From NCBI GenBank assembly GCA_001897605.1, contig MKTL01000006.1:287780-351779 (forward strand): a DNA stretch of 64,000 nt. The letters run 5' to 3'. This DNA is from Clostridiales bacterium 38-18. GTDB taxonomy: Bacteria > Bacillota > Clostridia > Peptostreptococcales > Acidaminobacteraceae. A program made the position numbers and the translations under genes. Below, in pieces: positions 27,835 to 37,905 of the stretch. The notes beneath the pieces are model-generated. The model did not search any database and was not told the origin of the DNA. It saw nothing but the letters and a program-made list of their open reading frames with translations. The first letter of the stretch is position 1; every line of letters begins with the position of its first letter.

Positions 27835-30459
27835 ATGATGAAAAAGTATGTTTATGCCTTTGAAGAAGGAAACAAGGAAATGAAAGCATCACTCGGCGGT
27901 AAGGGTGCAAATCTAGCTGAAATGAAAAAAATCGGCCTCCCTGTACCAGATGGATTTACTATTACTACTGAAGCCTGTAATCAATACTATGTAGATGGTA
28001 AAAAAATCTCTGAAAATATTCAGGGCCAAATTCTAGATTATCTCGAAAAATTGGAAGCCAAAACGGGCAAACTACTTGGTGATCCAAAAGATCCACTTTT
28101 AGTTTCTGTTAGATCGGGTGCTGTTTTCTCAATGCCTGGTATGATGGATACAGTATTAAATCTTGGCTTAAATGATGCATCTGTAGAAGGTCTTGCAATT
28201 CTAACGGATAATAGAAGATTTGCATATGACTGTTATAGAAGATTTATCCAAATGTTTGGCGATGTTGTACTTGAAATACCTAAGTACAAATTTGATAGAG
28301 TCTTAGATGGTCAAAAGGAAAAAATGGGCTATGAGCTTGACACACAGCTTAATGTTGAAGACTTTACACATATCATTCAAGAGTACAAAGCAATCGTAAA
28401 AAGAGAAAAAGGATTTGATTTCCCAATGAACCCTAGAGAGCAAATGATGTTTGCTATCGAGGCGGTATTCAATTCATGGAACAATGATCGCGCAAGAGTT
28501 TATCGTAATTATAACGATATCCCTCACGACCTTGGAACTGCAGTCAATATTCAATCCATGGTATTTGGAAATATGGGAAATACATCTGGAACAGGTGTTG
28601 CATTTACTAGAAATCCATCAACTGGTGAAAATGTACTATTTGGTGAATTCCTAATTAATGCGCAAGGTGAGGATGTCGTTGCTGGTATTAGAACCCCTCA
28701 AAAAATTGATGAGCTGAAGGATGTAATGCCTGACGTATATGTTCAATTTACTGAAGTTGCAGATAAGCTTGAGGCACATTATAAAGATATGCAGGATATC
28801 GAATTTACCGTTGAACGTGGTAAGCTCTTTATGCTACAAACCAGAACTGGAAAAAGAACTGCTTTTGCAGCAGTTAAGGTTGCCGTTGATATGGTTGAAA
28901 GTGGCGTTATATCTAAAGAAGAAGCATTACTACGAGTTATGCCGTCTCAACTAGATCAGCTCTTACATCCAATGTTTGACCCAGCAGCTATAAAAGGTGC
29001 TAGTCCAATTGCAAAAGGACTTCCAGCATCACCTGGTGCAGCATACGGAAAGGTCTTCTTCCATTCAGAGGATGTTGCAAGACATAAGGAAAATGGTGAT
29101 GAGTGTATCTTAGTTAGAACTGAAACATCTCCTGAGGACATCGAAGGGATGGTTGCAGCTAATGGTATCCTAACAGCGCGAGGTGGTATGACGTCACATG
29201 CTGCAGTCGTTGCTAGAGGCATGGGAAAATGCTGTGTTGCCGGCTGTAGTGAAATTTTTGTCGATGAAGAAGAAAAATATTTTAGAGTGGGAGATGTCAT
29301 CTATAAAGAAGGCGATTATATTTCATTAGATGGTAACTCAGGTAACGTCTATAGTGGTAAGCTAGACACGGTTGAGGTTGCATTAACTGGCGACTTTGCA
29401 CTTTTATTATCTTGGGCAGATGACGTGAGAACGCTCGGCGTTAGAACCAATGCGGATACACCTAGAGATGCTGAGACCGCTGTTAAGTTTGGAGCAGAAG
29501 GTATCGGTCTTTGCCGTACTGAGCATATGTTCTTTAGTGAGGAAAGAATTCTCAACGTTAGACGTATGATTCTATCTGGGACTTTACAGGAGCGTCTAGA
29601 AGCATTAAAGCTATTGCTACCTTACCAAAGAGAAGATTTTATCGGTATCTTTAAGGCACTTGGTGAAAGACCTGTAACGATCAGACTTTTGGACCCACCG
29701 TTACATGAGTTTGTTCCTCATAAAGAAGACGAAATCAGAAATTTAGCTGAAGATCTCGGCCAAACCTATGAGTTCGTTAAGTACAAAATTGATAATCTAA
29801 TGGAAATCAACCCAATGCTAGGTCATAGAGGCTGTCGTCTTGCGATGACCTATCCAGAAATCTATGAAATGCAATGTATCGCAATATTTGAGGCCGCTGT
29901 TCATTGTAAAAAGGATCTTGGAATAGACGTTAAGCCAGAAATCATGATTCCACTTGTTGGTCATATGAAGGAGTTCACAGAATTAAAAGGACTCGTTAAA
30001 AAAGTAGCTGATCAAATAATCGGCGAAACCGATTTAACTTTAGATTATAAGATCGGTACGATGATTGAAGTGCCTAGAGCAGCACTTATCGCAGACGAAA
30101 TTGCTAAGGAAGCTGAATTTTTCTCATTTGGTACAAATGACTTAACTCAAATGACACTTGGTTTTTCTAGAGATGACTCTGGTAAATTCTTACCTGAATA
30201 CTTGAAGAAAAATGTATTTGAAAAGGATCCATTTGAAACCATCGATCAAAATGGCGTAGGTAAACTCGTTAAAATGGCTTGTGAGCTCGGTAGAAATACA
30301 AACGCAACCTTAAAGCTTGGTATTTGTGGTGAGCATGGTGGTGATCCAAAATCCATTGATTTCTGTCATAAAACTGGTCTAAACTATGTTTCATGTTCAC
30401 CTTATCGCGTGCCAATCGCTAGATTAGCTGCTGCACATGCGGCGATTAAAAACAAATAA
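27835..30459 (+). CDS. ppdK: Pyruvate, phosphate dikinase
   Basis: PPDK interconverts pyruvate + ATP + Pi and PEP + AMP + PPi; in anaerobes it serves PPi-linked glycolysis or gluconeogenesis. The 874-residue length is standard. The ATP-grasp domain starts near GGKGANLAEM. The central phosphohistidine motif is GGMTSHAAVVARGMGK, with the regulatory Thr two residues before the His. The C-terminal PEP/pyruvate TIM barrel ends GICGEHGGDPKSI. Two adjacent ATGs follow GGAAGG; the first is used. It is regulated by the upstream neighbour. Confidence 0.98.
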   Translation: MMKKYVYAFEEGNKEMKASLGGKGANLAEMKKIGLPVPDGFTITTEACNQYYVDGKKISENIQGQILDYLEKLEAKTGKLLGDPKDPLLVSVRSGAVFSMPGMMDTVLNLGLNDASVEGLAILTDNRRFAYDCYRRFIQMFGDVVLEIPKYKFDRVLDGQKEKMGYELDTQLNVEDFTHIIQEYKAIVKREKGFDFPMNPREQMMFAIEAVFNSWNNDRARVYRNYNDIPHDLGTAVNIQSMVFGNMGNTSGTGVAFTRNPSTGENVLFGEFLINAQGEDVVAGIRTPQKIDELKDVMPDVYVQFTEVADKLEAHYKDMQDIEFTVERGKLFMLQTRTGKRTAFAAVKVAVDMVESGVISKEEALLRVMPSQLDQLLHPMFDPAAIKGASPIAKGLPASPGAAYGKVFFHSEDVARHKENGDECILVRTETSPEDIEGMVAANGILTARGGMTSHAAVVARGMGKCCVAGCSEIFVDEEEKYFRVGDVIYKEGDYISLDGNSGNVYSGKLDTVEVALTGDFALLLSWADDVRTLGVRTNADTPRDAETAVKFGAEGIGLCRTEHMFFSEERILNVRRMILSGTLQERLEALKLLLPYQREDFIGIFKALGERPVTIRLLDPPLHEFVPHKEDEIRNLAEDLGQTYEFVKYKIDNLMEINPMLGHRGCRLAMTYPEIYEMQCIAIFEAAVHCKKDLGIDVKPEIMIPLVGHMKEFTELKGLVKKVADQIIGETDLTLDYKIGTMIEVPRAALIADEIAKEAEFFSFGTNDLTQMTLGFSRDDSGKFLPEYLKKNVFEKDPFETIDQNGVGKLVKMACELGRNTNATLKLGICGEHGGDPKSIDFCHKTGLNYVSCSPYRVPIARLAAAHAAIKNK

Positions 30460-30511
30460 ACTATTAAATATATTACTATCGGTTTAACTATAGTTTATAA
30501 GTAAGACTTAC

Positions 30512-30555
30512 TAAAAGGGTATTGTCTATTCTCCCATATAGACAATATCCTTTAT
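30512..30555 (+). terminator. Hairpin after ppdK, probable terminator
   Basis: Long arms AAAGGGTATTGTCTAT / ATAGACAATATCCTTT with one mismatch, but only a short T-rich tail. The rest of the 258-base gap holds the promoter of the next gene. Confidence 0.6.
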
Positions 30556-30611
30556 GTTTGATAACTGTAGAAGCGTATACATATTATTTAGATTACAAAT
30601 GAGTATTACCT

Positions 30612-30640
30612 TTGAAAGAAATTCTCATTTAACATATAAT
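30612..30640 (+). promoter_or_regulatory. Sigma-A promoter for the acetyltransferase gene
   Basis: TTGAAA, 17 bases, TATAAT, about 78 bases before the start. Confidence 0.7.
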
Positions 30641-30717
30641 TAAAGAGTAATAAGCTTACAAGGTTCTAAAACAGATCTACCAAATAAAGATATAAAGTAA
30701 AGTGAGGTAATCAAAAT

Positions 30718-31275
30718 ATGAAAACTGAAAAAGAAAAAATGTTAGCTGGTGAGTATTACTACGCAAGTGATGAGCAGTTGACTCTGGATAGAGAAAAAGC
30801 AAGAATGTTGACGCATGAATTTAATCACCTTAAACCTACAGATATGTCTTATGGAAAAGAGCTTATTAAAAAGCTTATTCAAGCTAAGGGCGAATTTAAC
30901 TTAGAACAGCCCTTTTACTGTGATTACGGCTATAACATCGAAGTGGGCAACCATTTTTTTGCAAATTTTGGTTGTACCATCTTAGATGTTTGTAAGGTGA
31001 CGATTGGTGATAATGTCTTGTTCGCACCACATGTTCAAATTTATACTGCAACGCACCCTATAGATCCTATTGAAAGAAGTAGTGGTAAAGAATATGCAAA
31101 ACCAATCACAATAGGAAATAATGTATGGATTGGTGGTAATGCAGTCGTATGTCCAGGCGTGACCATTGGTGATAACACAATCATAGGCGCTGGAAGCGTG
31201 GTTACTAAGGATATTCCAGCCAATGTTATAGCTGGAGGCAATCCATGTAAAGTAATTCGTTCAATTTACGAGTAA
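30718..31275 (+). CDS. Sugar O-acetyltransferase (maltose/galactoside acetyltransferase family)
   Basis: A 185-residue left-handed beta-helix acetyltransferase. It begins [21 protein letters not shown], the Mac N-terminal domain, and continues with hexapeptide repeats ([41 protein letters not shown]). The catalytic His region is YTATHPID. Family members acetylate sugars with acetyl-CoA, probably to detoxify non-metabolisable sugars; the actual acceptor is unknown. Possibly cotranscribed with dgt, 28 bases downstream. Confidence 0.93.
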   Translation: MKTEKEKMLAGEYYYASDEQLTLDREKARMLTHEFNHLKPTDMSYGKELIKKLIQAKGEFNLEQPFYCDYGYNIEVGNHFFANFGCTILDVCKVTIGDNVLFAPHVQIYTATHPIDPIERSSGKEYAKPITIGNNVWIGGNAVVCPGVTIGDNTIIGAGSVVTKDIPANVIAGGNPCKVIRSIYE

Positions 31276-31303
31276 AATAGATGAATTCTATTTAGGAGGA
31301 AAC

Positions 31304-32317
31304 ATGGAAAATTATAGACTAATTCAAGAAGCTGAAGAATTTAATCGTTTAAGTCCATTCGCTCAAAAGGTTGCAGAAAGTAATGGCAGACGTGTATATG
31401 AAGAACCATGTCCCATCAGAACAGATTATCAACGTGATCGAGATCGTATTCTACATTCAAAATCATTTAGACGATTAAAGCATAAAACACAAGTTTTTTT
31501 ATCACCAGAGGGCGACCATTATCGTACTCGGTTGACGCATACCTTGGAAGTCTCTCAGCTTTCAAGAACGATTGCTAGAGCGCTTAGGTTAAATGAGGAC
31601 TTAACAGAAGCCATCTGTTTGGGTCATGATTTAGGTCATACACCATTTGGACATTGTGGTGAAGATCGTCTCAACAAAATCCATCCGGGCGGGTTCAAAC
31701 ACAATGAGCAGAGCTTAAGAGTGGTTGATTATTTAGAACGCCGAAAAAATAGTAAATTTGGTTTAAATTTAACTGAAGAAGTACGAGATGGTATTTTCCA
31801 TCATGGCTCAAAGGGAACGCCTAGCACGCTTGAGGGTGCTATTGTAAGTAAATGTGATCGTATCGCTTATTTAAACCATGATATTGATGATGCAATACGT
31901 GCCAATGTGCTCTTAGCAAGTAGTATTCCTTCGGAGCTTGAAGCTATTTTAGGCGCATCTCACGGTGAGCGCATTAATACAATGATTATGGACATTATTA
32001 AGCACAGTGAAGGAAAATCATCAATTCTTATGAGCTCTGAAATTGAAGAGGCCTTTAATGCGCTCCGTGGCTTTATGTTTGAAAATGTTTATTATAATAA
32101 AGAAGCAAAAAAAGAAGAGGAAAGAGCGGAGTATATCGTCGAAACACTTTATACTTATTATAAAGATCATCCTGAACAAATGCCTGATGAACGATACGTC
32201 GACTTTAACAATGGCGATGGATTAAATGCAGTAAAGGATTTTGTTGCAGGTATGTCAGATCGTTATGCGGTTAATTTGTACAAAGAGCTTTTCATACCAA
32301 AATTTTGGGTTTATTAG
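31304..32317 (+). CDS. dgt: Deoxyguanosinetriphosphate triphosphohydrolase-like protein
   Basis: An HD-domain dNTP triphosphohydrolase of 337 residues that removes triphosphate from dNTPs. Motifs: [23 protein letters not shown] and [13 protein letters not shown] (the HD and metal-binding His), then [10 protein letters not shown]. The length fits the shorter Dgt type often found directly before dnaG in clostridia, as here. The substrate range is unknown. Start follows TAGGAGG. Confidence 0.94.
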   Translation: MENYRLIQEAEEFNRLSPFAQKVAESNGRRVYEEPCPIRTDYQRDRDRILHSKSFRRLKHKTQVFLSPEGDHYRTRLTHTLEVSQLSRTIARALRLNEDLTEAICLGHDLGHTPFGHCGEDRLNKIHPGGFKHNEQSLRVVDYLERRKNSKFGLNLTEEVRDGIFHHGSKGTPSTLEGAIVSKCDRIAYLNHDIDDAIRANVLLASSIPSELEAILGASHGERINTMIMDIIKHSEGKSSILMSSEIEEAFNALRGFMFENVYYNKEAKKEEERAEYIVETLYTYYKDHPEQMPDERYVDFNNGDGLNAVKDFVAGMSDRYAVNLYKELFIPKFWVY

Positions 32318-32404
32318 GATATAAACTTTTGTTAATAAAGAAGGATTTTTCGAATTAATGTCGAAATAATTAGAGTCTCTTAATAATTTAAGAAAGGTGA
32401 TGAA

Positions 32405-34195
32405 ATGAGCATAAAAAATGATGGGAATATATTCGACTACATTCTAGAGCATGTCAATCTAGTCGATGTCATTTCCGGATATATTACGGTAGAACGTTCC
32501 GGTAGAAATTATAAAGCTTTGTGCCCATTTCATAATGAAAAGACAGCATCGTTTATTATTTCAGAAGAAAAACAGCTTTTTCACTGTTTTGGTTGTGGTG
32601 CAGCAGGAAATGCTATTGGATTCATAACTCAATATGAGAATTTAGATAGTATTGATGCTGTAGAATTTTTAGCAGATAAGTACAACATCGATATTTCACA
32701 GTTTGCACGAGGTGGTCAAAAAAACACTGGTCAATTAACAAGGTATTATGATATATTAAGAGACGCGGCTGTTTTTTATTATAAGAATCTTAGATCACAC
32801 CCAGAAGCATTAAAGTACTTGGAAAATAGAGGCTTGCATTTAGATGTAATCAAGCAATTTGGTATAGGCTTTTCAAGTGATGCATGGGCAGATTTGTTGA
32901 AATCACTATCACAAAAATACAGTCAAAAAGATTTAGAAAGTGTCGGATTGATTATTCCCAATAAAGATCATAGTAGTTATTATGATCGATTTAGGAATAG
33001 AGTCATTTTTCCAATTATCAATCCGAAGGGGAAAGTAATCGGTTTTGGCGGTCGAGTTATGGATCAGTCCTTACCAAAATATTTAAATTCTCCAGAAACT
33101 GAAGTTTTTAATAAAAGCCAAACCTTATATGGATTAAATCTTGCTAAAAATAATTTGGCTGACAAAAAACAGTTGATTATCGCAGAAGGATATATGGACG
33201 TTATTGCGCTTCACACCTATGGTTTTACAAATGCTGTTGCGACTTTAGGAACAGCCCTTACGACAGAGCATGCAAGATTAATGCGTCGATATGCAGATGA
33301 AGTTATCATATGCTATGACTCAGATTTTGCAGGACAAAAAGCAACGCTACGAAGTCTTGATGTTCTTGAGGGCATCATCGATAAGGTACGAATTATTGTG
33401 CTAGGTGAAAATTTAGACCCAGATGAATTTTTAAAGAAATATGGCAACGACCGATTTAAAGAAAAAATCGATACTGCAATTACGGCAACAGAATATCGAC
33501 TTAATCATTTAATGCAGGGCTTTAATCTAAATAATGATCAAGAAAAAATTGAATTTCTTTCAAAAGCGGTTGTAGTCATTGGAAAACTAGCAAATGCTTT
33601 TGAGAAAAATCTATATATCGATAATTTGTCCTCCCAGTTAAACGTCAGTCGAGAACTAATTGCCCAAGAGGTTTATAAGGACAATTATAATGCCAATATC
33701 CAATATGGGTTTAGGGGTAAATCAGTTGCTCAAGAGCCGATTACAAAGCTGACAAATGACAAGAAGGCTTATCTAGAAAAACAGTTAATCACTTACTTTG
33801 TCAATCGATATGACGAATTATCTGATATTCAAAAGAAGTTAATCAGTTCTTTTAGATTTACTGAAGATTTGCAAAACATTGTTGATACGGTTGTCACTTA
33901 TTTTGAAAGAAACGAACAATTTTCACTTCAAAATATTATTGAAAATGCAGATATAGATGTATCAACTGGCCTAATTGATCTTATGAACAATCAATTGGAA
34001 TCGTATGAACATTATGATATTGAACTTATCTTAAATAATCTAATAGCCTTAACACTAGACGAAGAAATTAATACGCTTAAATCGAGGTTAAAAGAATCAG
34101 AGGAGCCATCGAAGATTCAACAGCTGATTCAGCAAAAAATCATTGAAAAACAGGCAATAACATTAAAAATCAGAAACCATAAATTAAAAAATTGA
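32405..34195 (+). CDS. dnaG: DNA primase
   Basis: DnaG makes RNA primers for replication. 596 residues: an N-terminal CHC2 zinc domain (CPFHNEKTASF ... HCFGCG, residues about 40-65), a catalytic core with TOPRIM motif IIAEGYMDVIALH, and a C-terminal helicase-interaction domain from about 440. Start follows AAAGGTGATGAA. dnaG is followed 15 bases later by rpoD, forming the core of the macromolecular synthesis operon. Confidence 0.98.
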   Translation: MSIKNDGNIFDYILEHVNLVDVISGYITVERSGRNYKALCPFHNEKTASFIISEEKQLFHCFGCGAAGNAIGFITQYENLDSIDAVEFLADKYNIDISQFARGGQKNTGQLTRYYDILRDAAVFYYKNLRSHPEALKYLENRGLHLDVIKQFGIGFSSDAWADLLKSLSQKYSQKDLESVGLIIPNKDHSSYYDRFRNRVIFPIINPKGKVIGFGGRVMDQSLPKYLNSPETEVFNKSQTLYGLNLAKNNLADKKQLIIAEGYMDVIALHTYGFTNAVATLGTALTTEHARLMRRYADEVIICYDSDFAGQKATLRSLDVLEGIIDKVRIIVLGENLDPDEFLKKYGNDRFKEKIDTAITATEYRLNHLMQGFNLNNDQEKIEFLSKAVVVIGKLANAFEKNLYIDNLSSQLNVSRELIAQEVYKDNYNANIQYGFRGKSVAQEPITKLTNDKKAYLEKQLITYFVNRYDELSDIQKKLISSFRFTEDLQNIVDTVVTYFERNEQFSLQNIIENADIDVSTGLIDLMNNQLESYEHYDIELILNNLIALTLDEEINTLKSRLKESEEPSKIQQLIQQKIIEKQAITLKIRNHKLKN

Positions 34196-34210
34196 AAGGA
34201 GGCAATTCAA

Positions 34211-35443
34211 TTGAGCGAAAAATTGAATGCCAAAAACCAAGAATTAGTAAAAGCACTTATTAAAAAGGGAAAGAAAAATGGTAGCTTATCCTACAAAGAG
34301 ATACAAGACAAGCTTTCAGAACTTGAAATCGATAAAGATCAAATCGAAGAAATTTACGAAGCGTTTAGTGCTATGGATATTACTATCATTTCTGACGACG
34401 ATGAGGATGAAGACAGCTCTGATCAGGATGACGATATAGATGATATAGATCTTGATGATTTAGAAGAAATCGAAGATTTAGATGATTTAGATGATTTAGA
34501 TGATCTTGATGATTTAGATGATCTCGATGATATAGATAATTTAGACGAAGATGAATCCGATGAGGACGAAGACGACGAGGATAAGGCAATCGATATTTCT
34601 GTGCCAAAAGGTATCAATATCGATGACCCAGTTCGTATGTATTTGAAAGAAATTGGAGAGGTGGCACTATTATCAGGCGATGAAGAGGTTGAACTCGCAA
34701 AACGCATGGCAAATGGCGATGAAGATGCTAAGAAGAAGCTTTGTGAAGCGAATCTTCGACTTGTAGTAAGTATCGCTAAAAAATATGTTGGTAGAGGAAT
34801 GCTTTTCCTTGACTTAATTCAAGAGGGTAATTTGGGCCTTATCAAAGCAGTTGAAAAATTTGACTGGACGAAAGGGTTTAAGTTTTCAACCTATGCAACC
34901 TGGTGGATCAGACAAGCGATTACACGTGCAATAGCAGACCAAGCAAGAACCATTCGTATTCCTGTCCACATGGTTGAGACCATCAATAAATTAATTCGCG
35001 TTCAAAGACAACTCCTACAAGAGTATGGTCGTGAACCACTTCCAGAAGAGATTGCAAAGGAAATGGACATGACAGTAGAAAAGGTAAGAGAGATTTTAAA
35101 AATTGCTCAAGAGCCAGTATCTTTGGAAACACCAATAGGTGAGGAAGAGGATTCACATCTTGGTGACTTTATTCCGGATAATGACGCACCAGCGCCTGCT
35201 GATGCTGCGGCGTTTTCTATGCTAAAGGAACAATTAATGGAGGTACTTGAAACGTTAACGCCTAGAGAACAAAAAGTTCTTAAGCTACGATTTGGGCTTG
35301 AGGATGGTAGAGCGCGTACACTTGAAGAGGTGGGCAAAGAATTCGATGTAACACGTGAAAGAATAAGACAAATCGAAGCAAAAGCTCTTAGAAAGCTTAA
35401 GCATCCAAGTAGAAGTAAAAAACTCAAAGATTATTTAGAATAG
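34211..35443 (+). CDS. rpoD: RNA polymerase primary sigma factor (SigA/RpoD)
   Basis: The housekeeping sigma factor, 410 residues, started at TTG 34211 after AAAGGAGG. It has region 1.1 (1-60) and region 1.2 ([18 protein letters not shown]). Region 2 carries [19 protein letters not shown] and [14 protein letters not shown]; region 4 carries [18 protein letters not shown] and the helix-turn-helix [15 protein letters not shown]. Between 1.1 and 1.2 is an unusually long acidic stretch (about 62-124) with tandem DDL repeats. A strong terminator follows. Confidence 0.98.
   Translation: MSEKLNAKNQELVKALIKKGKKNGSLSYKEIQDKLSELEIDKDQIEEIYEAFSAMDITIISDDDEDEDSSDQDDDIDDIDLDDLEEIEDLDDLDDLDDLDDLDDLDDIDNLDEDESDEDEDDEDKAIDISVPKGINIDDPVRMYLKEIGEVALLSGDEEVELAKRMANGDEDAKKKLCEANLRLVVSIAKKYVGRGMLFLDLIQEGNLGLIKAVEKFDWTKGFKFSTYATWWIRQAITRAIADQARTIRIPVHMVETINKLIRVQRQLLQEYGREPLPEEIAKEMDMTVEKVREILKIAQEPVSLETPIGEEEDSHLGDFIPDNDAPAPADAAAFSMLKEQLMEVLETLTPREQKVLKLRFGLEDGRARTLEEVGKEFDVTRERIRQIEAKALRKLKHPSRSKKLKDYLE
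34478..34531 (+). repeat. In-frame DDL codon repeat inside rpoD
   Basis: About six copies of a 9-base unit resembling GATGATTTA encode DDLDDLDDL in the acidic linker of sigma-A. The copies vary only at synonymous or near-synonymous positions. The unit length keeps the frame, so copy number could vary without breaking the gene. Confidence 0.85.
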
Positions 35444-35469
35444 ATGCATCGACAATAGCTTTAATGATC

Positions 35470-35504
35470 AATAGAATTTGAGTTCGCTCAAATTCTATTT
35501 TTTT
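35470..35504 (+). terminator. Intrinsic terminator after rpoD
   Basis: Arms AATAGAATTTGAG / CTCAAATTCTATT, TTCG loop, then a T run. Confidence 0.92.
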
Positions 35505-35531
35505 AAATTCATTAATACAATGAGGTGAAAC

Positions 35532-36350
35532 TTGGAAAGAATAAAAGTATCTAATAGAATCAAAAAACTTGCCAATCAGATTGAACAGCTACCGATAACG
35601 ATATCAAGATTTGCTGACATAGGAACTGACCATGGATATCTGCCGTTTGAATTGCTAAATAGAGGGGTAATAAAATCAAGTATTTTGTGCGATGTAAATG
35701 AGGGGCCACTTCAAAATGCAAAGCAAACCTTTAAAGGGTCGAAATCTTCAACTGACTTTCGACTTGGATCAGGGCTTGAACCATTAAACAAGGGCGAAGT
35801 GGATGCCGTTGCAATTGCAGGTATGGGTGGCGGTTTAATCATTGATTTATTAAGCTGTGATTTAGAAAAAACGAAATCCTATCCCATTTTGCTTTTACAG
35901 CCTATGACAGAGCAGGATCGATTAAGAGCATGGTTACTTGAAAATAGATTCATCATTTTATGGGATAATTTCTTTATAGATTTGAACAAGCAATATGAGG
36001 TCATCATGGTTTATAATCCCGATTGCACTCTTGAAGATGTTGGATCGAGCACAGCCAATATAAGCCTAAGTGCATCGCATTTAAGAACCGTTTTTAGTAA
36101 CATCAATGACAATCAATTTAAAAATCCGACTGAGGATTTGGAATTTGGTTTTAGCATTAACTTGGCAGAAGTTGAAAACTATCGTAGTTTTTTAGTGTTT
36201 AAGAAACAAAAGTATTTCAATGTTCTCTCAAAAATATCAAAAGAGGAACATGGAGAGATATACACTGCTACTCAAAAGAAGCTAGATACGATCGACCAAA
36301 TAGAAAAAGCGTTAGATATCATCAAAATAACTAAAGATGAATCCTCATGA
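35532..36350 (+). CDS. trmK: tRNA (adenine22-N1)-methyltransferase TrmK
   Basis: A class I SAM methyltransferase that makes m1A22 in tRNA. 272 residues from a TTG start after GAGGTG. Motif I is FADIGTDHGYLPFELL (about 29-44), and AIAGMGGGLIIDLL is the conserved second motif. A C-terminal coiled-coil helix pair follows. The position between rpoD and the Nif3-like gene is the classic trmK context. Confidence 0.94.
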   Translation: MERIKVSNRIKKLANQIEQLPITISRFADIGTDHGYLPFELLNRGVIKSSILCDVNEGPLQNAKQTFKGSKSSTDFRLGSGLEPLNKGEVDAVAIAGMGGGLIIDLLSCDLEKTKSYPILLLQPMTEQDRLRAWLLENRFIILWDNFFIDLNKQYEVIMVYNPDCTLEDVGSSTANISLSASHLRTVFSNINDNQFKNPTEDLEFGFSINLAEVENYRSFLVFKKQKYFNVLSKISKEEHGEIYTATQKKLDTIDQIEKALDIIKITKDESS

Positions 36351-36364
36351 AAAGGAGTATAATT

Positions 36365-37144
36365 ATGAACGTAACTGTAGCAGACATATTAAAAGCCATC
36401 GATCAAATAGCGCCTTTTTCAACTGCAGATGATTGGGATAATTCAGGTCTCCTAGTGGGTGATCCAAATAAAATAGTCAATAACGTTCTTTTATCCTTAG
36501 ACGTTACAGAGGAAGTCGTCAATGAAGCGATAACAGGCGGTTATGATTTGATCATCTCACATCACCCTCTTATATTTAAAGGGCTTAAGACGCTAGTTTC
36601 AACAACTTCGCCTGCCAATAGCATTATCAAGCTAATTAAATCAGATATTTCAATTATTTCAGCACATACCAATCTTGACCTTTCTTTTGAGTATGGAATT
36701 AACCGATATCTTGCTGATCAATATGAGCTGAAGGATTTGAGTCGGCTAAACGATGAACAAGGCTATGGGATTATCGGAGAATTCAGTAAAGAGATTTCAG
36801 TAAAAGTGTTTCTAGACAAAACAAAATCAATATTCAACATTCAGACGATCAAATGCACCAATCTAAATGCGACTGAGATTAGTAGGGTTGCTTTATGCTC
36901 TGGTGCTTCAGCTGACTTTATTTCAGATGCCATTCGAAATAGTGTCGATGCATATATTACATCTGATATTAAATATCACGAAGCTCAATCGGTTATTGGA
37001 ACTAAGGTAGCTTTATTTGATGTAGGGCATTTTGAAAGCGAGTTTGTATACTTACATTTTTTAGGAGAAACACTCTCAAAGTGCATAAAAAATGTAGAGT
37101 TTAGTGTTACAACGGCAGAAAAACCATTATTCAGCTATTTGTAA
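36365..37144 (+). CDS. Nif3-like dinuclear metal centre protein
   Basis: A 259-residue member of the Nif3 family (annotated as GTP cyclohydrolase 1 type 2 homolog; YqfO in B. subtilis). ATG 36365 is preferred because AAGGAG lies seven bases before it, and the N-terminus MNVTVADILKAI then matches the family; the track's ATG overlaps the trmK stop. Metal-ligand segments are DWDNSGLLVGD, ISHHPLIFKGL and SAHTNLDLS, with DVGHFESE near the C-terminus. It lacks the extra central domain of YqfO. Biochemical role uncertain. Confidence 0.92.
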   Translation: MNVTVADILKAIDQIAPFSTADDWDNSGLLVGDPNKIVNNVLLSLDVTEEVVNEAITGGYDLIISHHPLIFKGLKTLVSTTSPANSIIKLIKSDISIISAHTNLDLSFEYGINRYLADQYELKDLSRLNDEQGYGIIGEFSKEISVKVFLDKTKSIFNIQTIKCTNLNATEISRVALCSGASADFISDAIRNSVDAYITSDIKYHEAQSVIGTKVALFDVGHFESEFVYLHFLGETLSKCIKNVEFSVTTAEKPLFSYL

Positions 37145-37183
37145 GTTAATTTGTTGATTAATTGACAACAGTTATGGAAATAT

Positions 37184-37219
37184 AAAAGTGTAAGGAGTAA
37201 AATCCCTATACTTTTTTTA
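37184..37219 (+). terminator. Probable terminator after the Nif3-like gene
   Basis: Imperfect arms AAAAGTGTAAGG / CCCTATACTTTT with a following T run. The remaining AT-rich sequence to 37346 shows no convincing promoter. Confidence 0.65.
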
Positions 37220-37346
37220 TATTTAAGGGTATTTCCAATTATCATAGTAATACCGAGATACGGATTTTTATATTAGAAAAAGCTTTAAATGCATATATAA
37301 ACATTTTAAGGATATATATAGCTTAGAATAAGAAAGAGGTGACATT

Positions 37347-37814
37347 ATGTCAAAAAAAATGTGTAAACTTTACTCACTTGCTGAAAAGGAGACTAAGACA
37401 TATACAAAGTATGTATTGCCTGCTAAATATGTCTGTAAAAAATGTGGACGCGTTGCTAACTCAGATGGTTTGCTTTGCAGTCCTAAGGCGATAGAATTAA
37501 AAGAGCATAATGATCAGTCAAAAGATAAAGTTAAGCATAAAAAGACGAAAGACAAGGACGCCGAGGGATGCGATAGAAAGCACAAAAAACACAAAAAACA
37601 CAAAAAACACAAAGAGGATAAGAAGCATAAAAAGCATCAGACTGATCTTAAAGTACAAACTGATATATCGCCTTCAGCACAACCAGCATTGCCTACTTCA
37701 TCTTCATCAATAGAAGCAGAAGCTTTACACAAATATATCATCAAAGCGACATCGGGTCCAAACTCCAAAGAGAAGAAAAGAATAAAAGTGCCAAAATCCA
37801 AGGTTATAAAGTAA
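37347..37814 (+). CDS. Small Cys4 protein with Lys/His-rich repeat tract, unknown function
   Basis: A 155-residue protein not assigned to a named family. Residues 1-50 look like a small zinc-binding module, with Cys6, Cys30, Cys33 and Cys44 (KYVCKKCGRVANSDGLLCSP). Residues about 58-97 are dominated by Lys and His, with KHK repeats in 78-97. The C-terminal third is Ser/Pro/Ala-rich and then basic (PKSKVIK). Start follows AAAGAGGTGAC. It lies 91 bases upstream of the ppx/ppk cluster in the same direction with no terminator between. Binding of metal or polyphosphate is suggested by composition and context only. Confidence 0.8.
   Translation: MSKKMCKLYSLAEKETKTYTKYVLPAKYVCKKCGRVANSDGLLCSPKAIELKEHNDQSKDKVKHKKTKDKDAEGCDRKHKKHKKHKKHKEDKKHKKHQTDLKVQTDISPSAQPALPTSSSSIEAEALHKYIIKATSGPNSKEKKRIKVPKSKVIK
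37581..37616 (+). repeat. Short in-frame tandem repeat (CACAAAAAA) in the Lys/His gene
   Basis: Three perfect consecutive copies of the 9-mer CACAAAAAA plus a fourth degenerate copy encode HKKHKKHKKHKE. Such a repeat is prone to slippage in 9-base steps that keep the frame. Confidence 0.95.
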
Positions 37815-37905
37815 AATTTGTGTAAAGTGCTTAGCTTAAGATACTATTTGTATCAATATAAACGTATAATAGGTTTATAACAAGTCTCTCATATAGGAGT
37901 TCATT

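Noticed and set aside
34423-34707. Minus-strand ORF rich in serine
   Set aside because: Antisense reading of the acidic DDL repeat of rpoD; composition is explained entirely by the repeat.
37581-37616. Short repeats considered as a CRISPR-like or satellite array
   Set aside because: The 9-base unit is in frame inside a coding sequence and has no spacers.
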